The notes under the pieces are model-generated. The model did no database searches. It was not told where the DNA came from and saw only the letters and a list, made by a program, of their open reading frames with translations. From the NCBI GenBank assembly GCA_937890745.1, contig CALADH010000024.1, forward strand, positions 1-40,927: a stretch of DNA of 40,927 nt. Reading direction: 5' to 3'. The translations under genes were made by a program, and so were the position numbers. Positions 16,016 through 24,048 of the stretch are shown one piece after another. Positions within the stretch are counted from its first letter, which is position 1. Every line of letters starts with the position of its first letter. This DNA comes from Scybalocola_A sp900557175 (GTDB taxonomy: Bacteria > Bacillota > Clostridia > Lachnospirales > Lachnospiraceae).

Positions 16016-17371
16016 ATGAGTGCAAATTCCGCATCTTCGCTTATGACAACAGGCTCAATTTCAAAAAGAATTATTGCCTTTGCCATTCCGTTGTTTTTAG
16101 GAAATTTATTTCAACAGCTTTACAACACAGCCGACTCCCTGATTGTCGGCAATTTTTTAGGCAGCAGCGCGCTCGCCGCTGTCAGTTCATCAGGAAACCT
16201 TATCTTTCTTTTAGTCGGCTTTTTCAATGGTATCGCTGTCGGTGCCGGCGTTGTCGTCGCCAAATATTTCGGCGCAAAAAACTATGAGCTTGTCCAAAAA
16301 GCCATCCATACCATTGTCGCCATCGGACTTATTTCCGGCGTTGCGCTGACTATAATCGGAACAACAGCCGCACCTCAGATTTTAATTATGATGGGAACAC
16401 CGGCCGATGTTTTACCAAGCTCGATTACTTACTTCAGAATTTATTTTTGCGGCTCTCTTGCCTTTGTCATGTACAACTTTTTAGTAGGTATTTTACAATC
16501 TGTCGGCGACAGCCGCCACCCGTTAATCTACCTGATTATTTCATCCGTCGTCAATATTGTTCTCGACCTTGTACTCGTTGCCGGTCTGAACTTCGGCGTC
16601 GGTGCAGCCGCACTTGCCACAGTAATTTCACAGTTTATCAGTGCATTTTTATGTCTGCGCCAGCTTCTTAAAAGTCCGGATACTTACAGGATTTACTTTA
16701 AGAAAATAGGCATCGACAAACGTATGTTAAAGCAGATTATTTCAAATGGTCTTCCGGCAGGTCTGCAAAATTCAATTATTGCTTTAGCCAATGTCATCGT
16801 CCAGTCCAACATCAACACTTTCGGACAGATGGCAATTGCCGGCTGCGGCTCCTATTCCAAAGTCGAGGGCTTTGCTTTCCTTCCGATTACATGCTTTGCC
16901 CTTGCCCTGACAACCTTTATCAGTCAAAATTTGGGAGCCAAAGAATATGCGCGCGCCAAAAAAGGGGCTGTTTTCGGCATCATCTGCTCAATCACAATGG
17001 CTGAGCTTGTCGGCGTCGTCATTTATATCCTTGCACCGAAACTTATCGCCGCCTTTAACGGCACACCGGAAGTTGTCTCTTACGGTACGGCTCAGGCACA
17101 CACAGATGCCCTGTTTTATTTTCTGCTTGCCTTCTCCCACTGTATTGCGGGCATTTTAAGAGGCGCCGGAAAATCCATTGTACCGATGCTTGTCATGCTC
17201 GCCTGCTGGTGTATCATCCGTGTGACTTACATATCCATCGTTGTAAAATTCATCCCGGATATCCAAGTCATCTTTTGGGCATACCCAATGACATGGGCGC
17301 TAAGCTCGATCACATTTTTAATCTATTTTCTAAAATCCGACTGGATGCACGGTTTTGAAAAACGGGCGTGA
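16016..17371 (+). CDS. MATE family multidrug exporter
   Basis: A 451-residue polytopic membrane protein with two related halves and about twelve membrane segments. The N-terminal segment FAIPLFLGNLFQQLYNTADS and the second-half segment GLPAGLQNS are typical of the DinF/NorM-like branch common in Clostridia. It probably exports a cationic compound against an ion gradient; the substrate is unknown. The start has GGGGAGG 9 bases upstream. It is monocistronic, with its own promoter and a leader hairpin, which hints at separate control from the other MATE gene in the window. Confidence 0.92.
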   Translation: MSANSASSLMTTGSISKRIIAFAIPLFLGNLFQQLYNTADSLIVGNFLGSSALAAVSSSGNLIFLLVGFFNGIAVGAGVVVAKYFGAKNYELVQKAIHTIVAIGLISGVALTIIGTTAAPQILIMMGTPADVLPSSITYFRIYFCGSLAFVMYNFLVGILQSVGDSRHPLIYLIISSVVNIVLDLVLVAGLNFGVGAAALATVISQFISAFLCLRQLLKSPDTYRIYFKKIGIDKRMLKQIISNGLPAGLQNSIIALANVIVQSNINTFGQMAIAGCGSYSKVEGFAFLPITCFALALTTFISQNLGAKEYARAKKGAVFGIICSITMAELVGVVIYILAPKLIAAFNGTPEVVSYGTAQAHTDALFYFLLAFSHCIAGILRGAGKSIVPMLVMLACWCIIRVTYISIVVKFIPDIQVIFWAYPMTWALSSITFLIYFLKSDWMHGFEKRA

Positions 17372-17420
17372 GACATAGCCATATACACGGGCATTGCTCG
17401 TTTGCTTCACGTATATACAA

Positions 17421-17449
17421 ACAGGAGATACCCAAAAGATATCTCCTGT
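17421..17449. terminator. hairpin between converging MATE and membrane-protein genes
   Basis: ACAGGAGATA, nine bases, TATCTCCTGT: a perfect 10-bp stem between converging genes. T-runs are weak on both sides, TTTG on the minus strand. A shorter hairpin, GTGCA with TGCAC at 17466-17483 followed by TTTT on the minus strand, may help end the minus gene. Confidence 0.45.
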
Positions 17450-17480
17450 CTGCTCTGTAAAAGTGCATTTGCATCTGCAC

Positions 17481-17927
17481 CTACACTTTCACTATTTTCT
17501 CTTTGCACTTTTTCTCCAGTTCATGCATCAGCAGCTCATAGCCACGATACGACGCCGTTACTGTAATCACCTTTTTGTCTCCAACAAAAATTCTAATAGG
17601 TACATCATACCCTTTACCGCTAAACACAAACTCCACCTTAGACAAATCTTCAAAAGAACTACGCTGCCGCCAGCCTCTCACAAAGCAAATTGTCATCCCT
17701 GTTTTATAAACATAGATTCTTCGGAAAACAAAAAATAAAAGCCCCCAAAGGCAGAGAATGGTTAAAACCGGAAGTATCACATATCTGTATAAAAAAACAA
17801 ACCACATCACAGGACTGTAATGTGCAAACACACCAAGCACAACTGCTGCTCCAAACATCACGGCACTCATAACCACATATCCGGCACTCGGACTTACACG
17901 AAATTCCGGTCTGTCGTTTACTGTCAT
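17481..17927 (-). CDS. small two-helix membrane protein with a C-terminal PH-like domain
   Basis: About 148 residues. Two hydrophobic segments (roughly residues 15-35 and 45-70) are followed by a 75-residue beta-rich part (RIYVYKTGMTICFVRG onward) and a basic C-terminal helix. This layout resembles bacterial PH/YcxB-like membrane proteins; the family cannot be fixed by eye. The start was placed at 17927 because AAGGAAAGAG lies upstream; an ATG at 17972 lacks any ribosome site and its first 15 codons contain that site. A 21-codon ORF with a good ribosome site lies just upstream. The function is unknown. Confidence 0.65.
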   Translation of the reverse strand: MTVNDRPEFRVSPSAGYVVMSAVMFGAAVVLGVFAHYSPVMWFVFLYRYVILPVLTILCLWGLLFFVFRRIYVYKTGMTICFVRGWRQRSSFEDLSKVEFVFSGKGYDVPIRIFVGDKKVITVTASYRGYELLMHELEKKCKEKIVKV

Positions 17928-17990
17928 AAGATACTCTTTCCTTTCGATTCTAAGCTGTTTTGACTTATTCATACTATCATATTTACCAAC

Positions 17991-18056
17991 TTATGTCCAG
18001 TCTGCGAATAATGTTAAAAGGTCAATATCCAAAACTGATCGTATCAACTTTTTCAT
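17991..18056 (-). CDS. possible 21-residue peptide upstream of the two-helix protein
   Basis: ATG at 18056 follows AAAGGAG by 10 bases and reads MKKLIRSVLDIDLLTLFADW plus T, then TAA at 17991. It lies 63 bp before the start of the membrane-protein gene on the same strand. The ribosome site is better than that of its neighbour. It may be a leader peptide, the truncated start of a lost gene, or chance. There is no homology evidence. Confidence 0.35.
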   Translation of the reverse strand: MKKLIRSVLDIDLLTLFADWT

Positions 18057-18124
18057 ATCAGCTCAACTCCTTTAGAACAAAGCAGTCATATTCCATATGC
18101 ATCTGGTTGCATCCCTCGCGGAGC

Positions 18125-18165
18125 TTTTTTATGACATAGGAAGCAATTTCCTATGTCATAAAAAA
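18125..18165. repeat. perfect 18-bp inverted repeat containing TATGACATAGGAA
   Basis: TTTTTTATGACATAGGAA, five bases, then the exact reverse complement. The right arm plus two bases (18146-18165) recurs exactly at 21278-21297, next to the secG terminator. It lies directly after the tmRNA terminator on the minus strand. It could act as a second terminator, but the reuse of the sequence suggests a small dispersed repeat. Confidence 0.75.
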
Positions 18166-18187
18166 GCCCTGCATACGCAAGGCTTTT
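18162..18187 (-). terminator. tmRNA terminator
   Basis: On the minus strand AAAAGCC, 12 bases, GGCTTTTTT, ending 6 bp past the mature tmRNA 3' end; the T-run merges with the inverted repeat. Confidence 0.75.
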
Positions 18188-18192
18188 AAGTA

Positions 18193-18541
18193 TGGATCTG
18201 AGGGGAATCGAACCCCTGTCCGAAGACTCATTCATCCAGGCATCTCCCATCACAGTCTGTGTTTTAACATTCCCTCTGCCCTGCGCCCACAAACAGGCTC
18301 AAAGCATCAGTAGCTTCATAAATCTTCCGCAGCCTCAAAGCTTTGGCAGCGGAGTTTCCCACTTAGGTCGATGCCAGTCATCAGACAGTGAGCAATCTGA
18401 TGGTGACAAGCTGCGCTTAGGCAGCGATTGCGAAGTTTTCTTCGTCTGCGTTTATATTTAGTTTCCGGCTTTTTGCGCAGCTCCGGAGTCTGCGGATGGC
18501 TTCCCAAACTTCAAAATCCCCGTCGAAACCAGTACAAACCC
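18193..18541 (-). ncRNA. ssrA: transfer-messenger RNA (tmRNA)
   Basis: tmRNA rescues ribosomes stalled on broken mRNA together with SmpB. The 5' end GGGTTTGTACTGGTTTCGAC and the 3' TTCGATTCCCCTCAGATCCA form the tRNA-like half: acceptor GGGTTTG pairs with CAGATCC with two G-U pairs, A is the discriminator and CCA is not encoded. The mature length is 349 nt. The tag frame ends with TAA at 18417-18419; starting at GCA 18449 after CUAAAUAUAAAC it reads ADEENFAIAA, a normal protease tag. An open frame extends further upstream, so the resume codon is inferred. It lies downstream of smpB. Confidence 0.95.
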
Positions 18542-18596
18542 TTAAAAGATGTATGGCTGGCAGACGTAAGGTATCTCTTGTTTGTGATACTTGATT

Positions 18597-18625
18597 ATCA
18601 TATCGCATCGGGCGGATGCTGTCAA
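18597..18625 (-). promoter_or_regulatory. tmRNA promoter
   Basis: TTGACA (18620-18625), 17 bp, TATGAT (18597-18602) on the minus strand. The start would be near 18590, giving a 5' leader of about 50 nt for RNase P to remove. A GGGCGG/CCGCCC inverted repeat spans the -35. Confidence 0.85.
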
Positions 18626-18643
18626 GCCCCGCCCGCATAAATC

Positions 18644-19111
18644 TCAATAAAGATTTTTAACCTTAAATTCTCTCTCCGCCTCACGGCGCTGATCCTTTTT
18701 AGCAATATCCTGCCGCTTATCATAAAGCTTTTTACCGCGTGCCAGTCCGATTTCCACCTTGACAAGGCTTCCTTTAAAATAAACCTTCAGCGGCACAATC
18801 GTAAAACCTTTTTGGGCAACCTGTCCCATCAGTTTATTAATCTCATTTTTATGAAGCAGAAGCTTTCTTACTCTCAGCGGATCTTTATTAAAAATATTTC
18901 CCTTTTCATAAGGACTGATATGCATCTGATAAATATAGACTTCACTGTTTTCAACACGGATAAACGCTTCCTTGACGCTGCAGCGTCCCATACGCAGCGA
19001 CTTAACCTCCGTGCCTGCAAGGGCAATACCTGCCTCATACGTGTCTTCTATAAAATAATCATGATAAGCTTTTTTGTTGTTTGCAATTAATTTAATGCTC
19101 TCCTTCGACAT
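18644..19111 (-). CDS. smpB: SsrA-binding protein SmpB
   Basis: SmpB binds tmRNA and brings it to stalled ribosomes. The 155 residues contain the family segments IANNKKAYHDYFIED, AGTEVKSLR and ISPYEKGNIFN, and the basic tail with GLARGKKLYDKRQ that enters the mRNA channel. The start at 19111 (MSKESIKL) has GAGGGGG 6 bases upstream; the frame is open to 19135 but with a worse site. It overlaps the end of rnr by 20 bp and is followed by the tmRNA gene with its own promoter. Confidence 0.96.
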   Translation of the reverse strand: MSKESIKLIANNKKAYHDYFIEDTYEAGIALAGTEVKSLRMGRCSVKEAFIRVENSEVYIYQMHISPYEKGNIFNKDPLRVRKLLLHKNEINKLMGQVAQKGFTIVPLKVYFKGSLVKVEIGLARGKKLYDKRQDIAKKDQRREAEREFKVKNLY

Positions 19112-21245
19112 ATTCGTCCCCCTCTGCAAGTTCAAAATCTATTGTCCGCGTCAGCTTGTCCGCGCCGGCAACAATGACGCGCACCTTATCGCCGAGACCG
19201 AATTTTCTGCCTGTCATCTCGCCTACAAGGACAAAATTTGCCTCGTCATAAAAATAATAGTCATCTTCCATCGACTGAAGCCTTACCATACCCTCACACG
19301 TATTTTCAAGTTCCACATACATGCCGTAACCTGTCAGCCCCGACACAATACCGTCAAACACCTCGCCGATATGATGAGACATATATTCTGTCTTTTTAAG
19401 CTTCAGCACTTCTCTTTCAGCCTCATCCGCACGACGCTCTGTCATACTTGAAGATACGGCAATCTCAGGAAGCAGCTTATGATAGTGGGCAATACGGCGG
19501 TCATTTAGGCGGCCGCTTATATTTTCTTTAATAATGCGATGAATCTGTAAATCCGGATACCGGCGGATCGGCGATGTAAAATGGCAGTAATACTTGACTG
19601 CCAGCCCGAAGTGTCCTGTATTTTCTGTCGTATACTTGGCCTGTTTCATTGAGCGCAGCACAAGTCTTGATATCATTGCCTCCTCCGGCGTATCTGAAAT
19701 CTTTCCGAGAAGCTTCTGAACCTCTTTCGGATGAACAGCCTCTTTGTTGACTTTCATATAATACCCAAATTTGCTTATAAGCATCATCAGCTTCTGAATA
19801 CGCTCGGAATCCGGCGTTTCATGTGTTCTGTAAAGAAACGGAAGCTCCTGCCAGAAAAAATCCTCGGCAATTGTTTCGTTGGCTGCAAGCATAAAGTCTT
19901 CGATAAGCTTTGTCGCCGAGTTGCGCTCATAAGGCCGTATATCCACAGGGCGTCCTTTATCATCAACAATGACCTTTGTTTCAGGAAAATCAAAATCAAT
20001 ACCGCCCCTTTTATGGCGCTTTGCCCTTAAAATACCCGAAAGTTCATACATCAATTCAAACATCGGCACGAAATCCCTGTATTTTTCACAAGCACTCTCA
20101 TCTTTATCCTCGATCATCTGCTTCACCGCCGTGTAGCTCATACGCCTGTCAACACATATGACAGACTCGCATATTTCATGACCGATCACCGTACCGTCCG
20201 CATCAATTTCCATCATGCAGCTTAAGGCAAGCCTGTCCACACCTTCATTTAAGGAGCATATACCGTTAGAAAGCGCATGCGGAAGCATCGGAATCACTCT
20301 GTCTGTCAGATAGACACTTGTTCCCCGCCTTACAGCCTCCTTGTCAAGCGGACTGCCCTCTTTCACATAATGACTGACATCAGCAATATGAACACCTAAA
20401 AGATACTTATCGCCGTTTTTTTCAATCGTCACAGCATCATCCAAGTCTTTGGCATCCTCACCGTCAATCGTCACGGTCCGAAGATGGCGCAAATCCTTCC
20501 GGTCTTTTTTCTCCGTTTCAGAAACTTCTGACGGTATCGCAAACAGCTGTTCTTTTACATCATCAGGAAATTCCTCCGGCAAATTAAAGGCTCTCACAAT
20601 GGATATAACATCTGTCCCCGGATCGTTGACATGTCCGAGTATTTCTACAATTCTGCCCTCAGGATTTTTATATCTGCTGCCGTAATCCGTAATCTGCACA
20701 ACAACCTTATGGCCACTGACTGCATGCATGTCTCTTTCTTTCTGAACAAAAATATCCCTCGTAAACTTTTGATTATCCGGAACGACAAAACCATAGTTTT
20801 TACTTTTCTGATATGTGCCGACGATTCTTGTATGTGCCCGCGAAACCACGGCCGTCACAATACCTTCGGCTCTCCGGCCGCCACCGGCCTCACTTGTCAG
20901 GCGGACAGTCACGGTGTCTTCATGAAAGGCATTTTTCGTATATTCTTCCGGAATAAAGATATCATCAGGCCTGCCCTCAATACGGACAAAGCCAAAACCT
21001 CTCTGAGTCGCAAGAAAAACACCCGAAAACTCGTCCGGCGACGGCTTTTCATAACAGCCCCGGCTGCCGACAGTTATCGTTCCTTCTGAAATCATACGAT
21101 CCAAAATAAGCTTTAAATCCGTCCGTTCATCTTTTGGTACATTGAGCATCGCACACAATTCTTTCAGCTTCATTGGCCGGTAATTTTCATCATTAAATAA
21201 ATTTGTGAGCATTTCTTTTCTTATGTTATATAAAATTTCATCCAT
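19092..21245 (-). CDS. rnr: ribonuclease R
   Basis: A processive 3'-5' exoribonuclease that degrades structured RNA, including mRNA released by trans-translation. The 717 residues have the RNase II order: N-terminal winged helix (1-70), two cold-shock domains, the catalytic RNB domain (about 240-570, with DGEDAKDLDDAV holding the metal-binding aspartates) and a C-terminal S1 domain (GEVFDGIVSGLTGYGMYVEL, about 620-700). The start is ATG 21245, eight bases after AGGAGG; a GTG at 21254 lies inside that site. A tandem 18-bp repeat directly precedes the ribosome site. smpB follows with a 20-bp overlap. Confidence 0.96.
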   Translation of the reverse strand: MDEILYNIRKEMLTNLFNDENYRPMKLKELCAMLNVPKDERTDLKLILDRMISEGTITVGSRGCYEKPSPDEFSGVFLATQRGFGFVRIEGRPDDIFIPEEYTKNAFHEDTVTVRLTSEAGGGRRAEGIVTAVVSRAHTRIVGTYQKSKNYGFVVPDNQKFTRDIFVQKERDMHAVSGHKVVVQITDYGSRYKNPEGRIVEILGHVNDPGTDVISIVRAFNLPEEFPDDVKEQLFAIPSEVSETEKKDRKDLRHLRTVTIDGEDAKDLDDAVTIEKNGDKYLLGVHIADVSHYVKEGSPLDKEAVRRGTSVYLTDRVIPMLPHALSNGICSLNEGVDRLALSCMMEIDADGTVIGHEICESVICVDRRMSYTAVKQMIEDKDESACEKYRDFVPMFELMYELSGILRAKRHKRGGIDFDFPETKVIVDDKGRPVDIRPYERNSATKLIEDFMLAANETIAEDFFWQELPFLYRTHETPDSERIQKLMMLISKFGYYMKVNKEAVHPKEVQKLLGKISDTPEEAMISRLVLRSMKQAKYTTENTGHFGLAVKYYCHFTSPIRRYPDLQIHRIIKENISGRLNDRRIAHYHKLLPEIAVSSSMTERRADEAEREVLKLKKTEYMSHHIGEVFDGIVSGLTGYGMYVELENTCEGMVRLQSMEDDYYFYDEANFVLVGEMTGRKFGLGDKVRVIVAGADKLTRTIDFELAEGDEYVEGEH

Positions 21246-21257
21246 ATGCGTCACCTC

Positions 21258-21297
21258 CTATTTTCTATGTCATACCTATTTCCTATGTCATAAAAAA
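21258..21297. repeat. two tandem 18-bp CTATTTYCTATGTCATA units
   Basis: The units 21258-21275 and 21276-21293 differ at two positions. The second, extended to 21297, is identical over 20 bp to 18146-18165. It occupies the whole space between the secG terminator and the rnr ribosome site. Confidence 0.8.
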
Positions 21298-21324
21298 TAA
21301 CACCCTTATCTCTAAGAGTGTTAT
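21292..21324 (-). terminator. secG terminator
   Basis: On the minus strand ATAACACTCTTA, loop GAGA, TAAGGGTGTTAT with one mismatch, followed by six T. It lies 11 bp after the secG stop. Confidence 0.85.
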
Positions 21325-21335
21325 CTGTCCCAAAA

Positions 21336-21581
21336 TCAGCGTCCCCAGCTTAAGTTTAAAACTAAGGCCAGTACGAAAAATAATACTGCTAAAATTTTTG
21401 TCGCTTTTTCAAGTTTGCCTTCCATAGAACGACCTTTATTCTTGCCCCAGTAGGTATCTGCCATACCGCTGATCGCACCTGATAAACCGGCTGCCTTGCC
21501 CTCCTGCATCATTACAATAATTGCGAGCACAAGCGCATCCAGCGCAAATAACACTGTCACTACAATTCTTAAAATTTCCAC
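21336..21581 (-). CDS. secG: preprotein translocase subunit SecG
   Basis: An 81-residue inner-membrane subunit of the SecYEG channel. Two hydrophobic helices (residues about 3-25 and 60-78) flank the conserved loop MMQEGKAAGLSGAISG. The start is GTG 21581, nine bases after AGGAGG; the frame is open for 27 more codons upstream but these have no ribosome site and run through the predicted promoter. The secG-rnr-smpB-tmRNA order is common in Firmicutes. A terminator separates it from rnr, so rnr expression may depend on partial read-through or on the repeat region. Confidence 0.93.
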   Translation of the reverse strand: MEILRIVVTVLFALDALVLAIIVMMQEGKAAGLSGAISGMADTYWGKNKGRSMEGKLEKATKILAVLFFVLALVLNLSWGR

Positions 21582-21612
21582 GGGTCCACACCTCCTAAAA
21601 TCAACACTGTCT

Positions 21613-21641
21613 AGTGTACCATACCGGCGCAATTTACGCAA
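21613..21641 (-). promoter_or_regulatory. candidate secG promoter
   Basis: TTGCGT (21636-21641), 17 bp, TACACT (21613-21618) on the minus strand. Both boxes are moderate. Confidence 0.4.
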
Positions 21642-21764
21642 GCAATTCTTGAATGTTATCACAAATTTTTTTGTTAAAACTTGTCGAATTACTCTTTACG
21701 TTTGATTTTGGGTATGATAAACTTATAACTTATATTGAACAAATCTAAGAAAGTGGTGTATGTT

Positions 21765-23276
21765 ATGAAAATCGGCTTTGATCACGAGAAATATATTACT
21801 GAACAATCTCAGTATATTCTCGAACGTGTCAACAATTACGATAAGTTATATCTCGAATTTGGCGGAAAGTTAATTTCTGACCTTCACGCCAAGCGTGTCC
21901 TTCCCGGCTTTGATGAAAACGCAAAAATTAAGCTCTTACAGACATTAAAAGATAAAGCTGAAATTATTATCTGCGTTTATGCCGGTGATATCGAGCGCAA
22001 CAAAATCCGCGGTGACTTCGGTATTACATATGATATGGACGTTTTACGGCTCATCGACGATTTAAAAGGCTACGGACTGGAAGTCAACAGCGTCGTCATT
22101 ACACGCTATGACCATCAGCCGGCAACAACTGTATTTATTAAGAAACTGGAACGTCAGAACATTAAAGTATATACGCACAAGGCAATCAAAGGCTATCCGA
22201 CAGATGTCGATACAATCGTCAGCGATGAAGGCTACGGTATCAATCCATATATTGAAACAACGAAGCCGATTGTTGTTGTCACCGCACCCGGACCGGGAAG
22301 CGGAAAGCTTGCCACATGCTTAAACCAGCTCTATCATGAACACCGTCTCGGAAAATCCGCAGGCTATTCAAAGTTTGAGACATTTCCTGTATGGAATCTT
22401 CCGCTGAAGCACCCTGTCAATATTGCTTATGAAGCTGCCACAGTGGACTTAAAAGACTCGAACATGATGGATTACTTCCATTTTGACGCTTATAATGTAC
22501 CAGCTGTCAACTACAACCGTGACCTTGAGATGTTCCCTGTCATCCGACGCATTATTGAGCGTATTACAGGGACAGAATCCGTTTATAAATCCCCGACAGA
22601 TATGGGCGTCAACCGCATCGGTTTTGGCATCGTTGATGATGAAGTTGTCCGCGAAGCAGCCCTTCAGGAAATTATCCGCCGCTCCTTTAAGACCGAGTGT
22701 GAGTTTAAAAAAGGACAGGTTGATTTTGACGCTGTGCAGCGCATGAAGCTTATCATGGAAGAAGTCGGACTTCACCAGGAGGACAGAATCCCTGTTGTTC
22801 CTGCCCGCGAATTTGCCGCAGCCAAAACAGCTTCAAATCCGGACAACACAAAAGAAGTTTATGCCGCAACTGCCCTCGCATTAAACGACGGCACAATTAT
22901 TACAGGAAGAAGTTCCAAAATCATGGTTTCCGGTGCTGCCGCCCTGCTGAATGCTATCAAACACCTTGCAGGCATTGCCGACGAGATCCCTCTGATTTCT
23001 CCGAATGTTTTAAATACAATCTTCCACTTAAAATCAAACAACCTTCACAGCAAGTATTGTGTCTTAAGTATGGAAGAAGTTTTAATCGCCTTAAGTATCA
23101 GTGCTGTCACAAATCCGATGGCACAATATGCCCTTGAAAAGCTCCAGGAATTAAACGGCGTTCAGGGACATTCGACTGTGATGCTGCCTCACGGCGACGA
23201 ACAGACATTCAGAAAGCTCGGCATCGATATGACATGCGATCCCGAATATCCATCAGAAAACTTATCCTACACATGA
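21765..23276 (+). CDS. DUF1846 family protein
   Basis: A cytoplasmic protein of 503 residues, the normal length for the DUF1846 family (PF08903). Structures of the family show a nucleotide-binding-like fold, but the function is not established. The segment TAPGPGSGKLATCLNQLYHE near residues 185-205 resembles a P-loop, as usual in the family. The start is ATG 21765 (MKIGFDHEKY) after AAGTGGTG; a TTG start ten codons earlier is less likely. It has no neighbours of related function: a small lipoprotein follows after a terminator. Confidence 0.9.
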   Translation: MKIGFDHEKYITEQSQYILERVNNYDKLYLEFGGKLISDLHAKRVLPGFDENAKIKLLQTLKDKAEIIICVYAGDIERNKIRGDFGITYDMDVLRLIDDLKGYGLEVNSVVITRYDHQPATTVFIKKLERQNIKVYTHKAIKGYPTDVDTIVSDEGYGINPYIETTKPIVVVTAPGPGSGKLATCLNQLYHEHRLGKSAGYSKFETFPVWNLPLKHPVNIAYEAATVDLKDSNMMDYFHFDAYNVPAVNYNRDLEMFPVIRRIIERITGTESVYKSPTDMGVNRIGFGIVDDEVVREAALQEIIRRSFKTECEFKKGQVDFDAVQRMKLIMEEVGLHQEDRIPVVPAREFAAAKTASNPDNTKEVYAATALALNDGTIITGRSSKIMVSGAAALLNAIKHLAGIADEIPLISPNVLNTIFHLKSNNLHSKYCVLSMEEVLIALSISAVTNPMAQYALEKLQELNGVQGHSTVMLPHGDEQTFRKLGIDMTCDPEYPSENLSYT

Positions 23277-23294
23277 TATACACCTAATATACAG

Positions 23295-23328
23295 CAGCCG
23301 GAAGTTTCAAAAGACTCCGGCTGTTTTT
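23295..23328 (+). terminator. terminator after the DUF1846 gene
   Basis: CAGCCGG with CCGGCTG, extended by AGT/ACT across a bulged A, followed by TTTTT. Confidence 0.88.
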
Positions 23329-23398
23329 GTATATTTTTTTAATTTCAGGACACACTACAAATTGAAATTCAGTAATATTTTTTAAGGAGGTTTTTCCA

Positions 23399-23908
23399 AT
23401 GAAAAACATTCAGAAAGCACGAATTTTTCTTGTATGTGCCATTTTCGCACTCACAGCTGTCCTTTACGGCTGCTCCAACAAAGAAATGTCCGCGCAGACA
23501 CGAAGCGACTTGACTTCCGAACATATCCGCGGACTTTACGCCGATATGAAGCGCAGTGATGTTGAAGACTTACTCGGCAAAAGCGACAGCGCCTTAGCCG
23601 AAAAAGAAAGCTTTGAAATGTACAGCCTTGCTGACGGCACCGTTGCTGTTTTGCGCTATGCCGGAGACAAGCTCCAGTCCGCCTTTATCCGCGGCAAGGA
23701 CAATGTCGAGGAGGCGCTCTTTAATAATTATGGCAGCCACTCCAACCAGATCAATGACGGCACAACAAATTCAGACGGCAAAGAAATCGGTGAAACAAAC
23801 AATCCAGCAAACAATCATGAGACAAACGACACGGCGCCAGAAAGTTCCCACGCAGCACAGGACACTTCTAATATGACAGGCACAAGCGAATCCGTACCCC
23901 AGTCATAA
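23399..23908 (+). CDS. small lipoprotein with a Thr/Ser/Asn-rich tail
   Basis: 169 residues. Residues 1-25 form a lipoprotein signal with the lipobox LYGC, so C25 is expected to be lipidated. Residues 40-110 form a compact domain (IRGLYADMKRSDVEDLLGKS) that resembles the SmpA/OmlA-like 'bacterial lipoprotein' half-fold by its MKxxDVxxLLG pattern; this is a guess. Residues 112-169 are low-complexity, rich in N, T, S, D and E, probably unfolded on the cell surface. An AAGGAGG site precedes the ATG. The function is unknown. Confidence 0.8.
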   Translation: MKNIQKARIFLVCAIFALTAVLYGCSNKEMSAQTRSDLTSEHIRGLYADMKRSDVEDLLGKSDSALAEKESFEMYSLADGTVAVLRYAGDKLQSAFIRGKDNVEEALFNNYGSHSNQINDGTTNSDGKEIGETNNPANNHETNDTAPESSHAAQDTSNMTGTSESVPQS

Positions 23909-23955
23909 CCCGCGGACAAAATTTCATACACCGCATTTTGCAGCGCAAAACTTAA

Positions 23956-23978
23956 GGCGGCGGGATTTCCCCGCCGCC
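23956..23978. terminator. strong GC hairpin between converging genes
   Basis: GGCGGCGGG, ATTTC, CCCGCCGCC: a 9-bp all-GC stem with a five-base loop between the lipoprotein and fprA-type genes. T-runs are poor on both sides, so termination is probable but not certain. Confidence 0.5.
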
Positions 23979-24048
23979 CTATATCATGGATTTTTCAAAT
24001 GAACAATTTTTATGGATTCAGTTTTATGGATTCAGCAAGCAATGTTTT

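Noticed and set aside
17371..17420. Possible further copy of the TATGACATAGG element (AGACATAGCC)
   Set aside because: Only eight bases match and the flanks differ; this is expected by chance.
18542..18643. tmRNA tag frame extended as a protein-coding gene (ORF 18417-18647)
   Set aside because: The frame runs through the tmRNA promoter and structured RNA; the region is fully explained by tmRNA.
21252..21254. GTG start for rnr
   Set aside because: It lies inside the AGGAGGTG ribosome site; ATG 21245 has ideal spacing.
23956..23978. GC hairpin as a firm terminator for either neighbour
   Set aside because: No T-run follows on either strand; it is listed only with moderate confidence.
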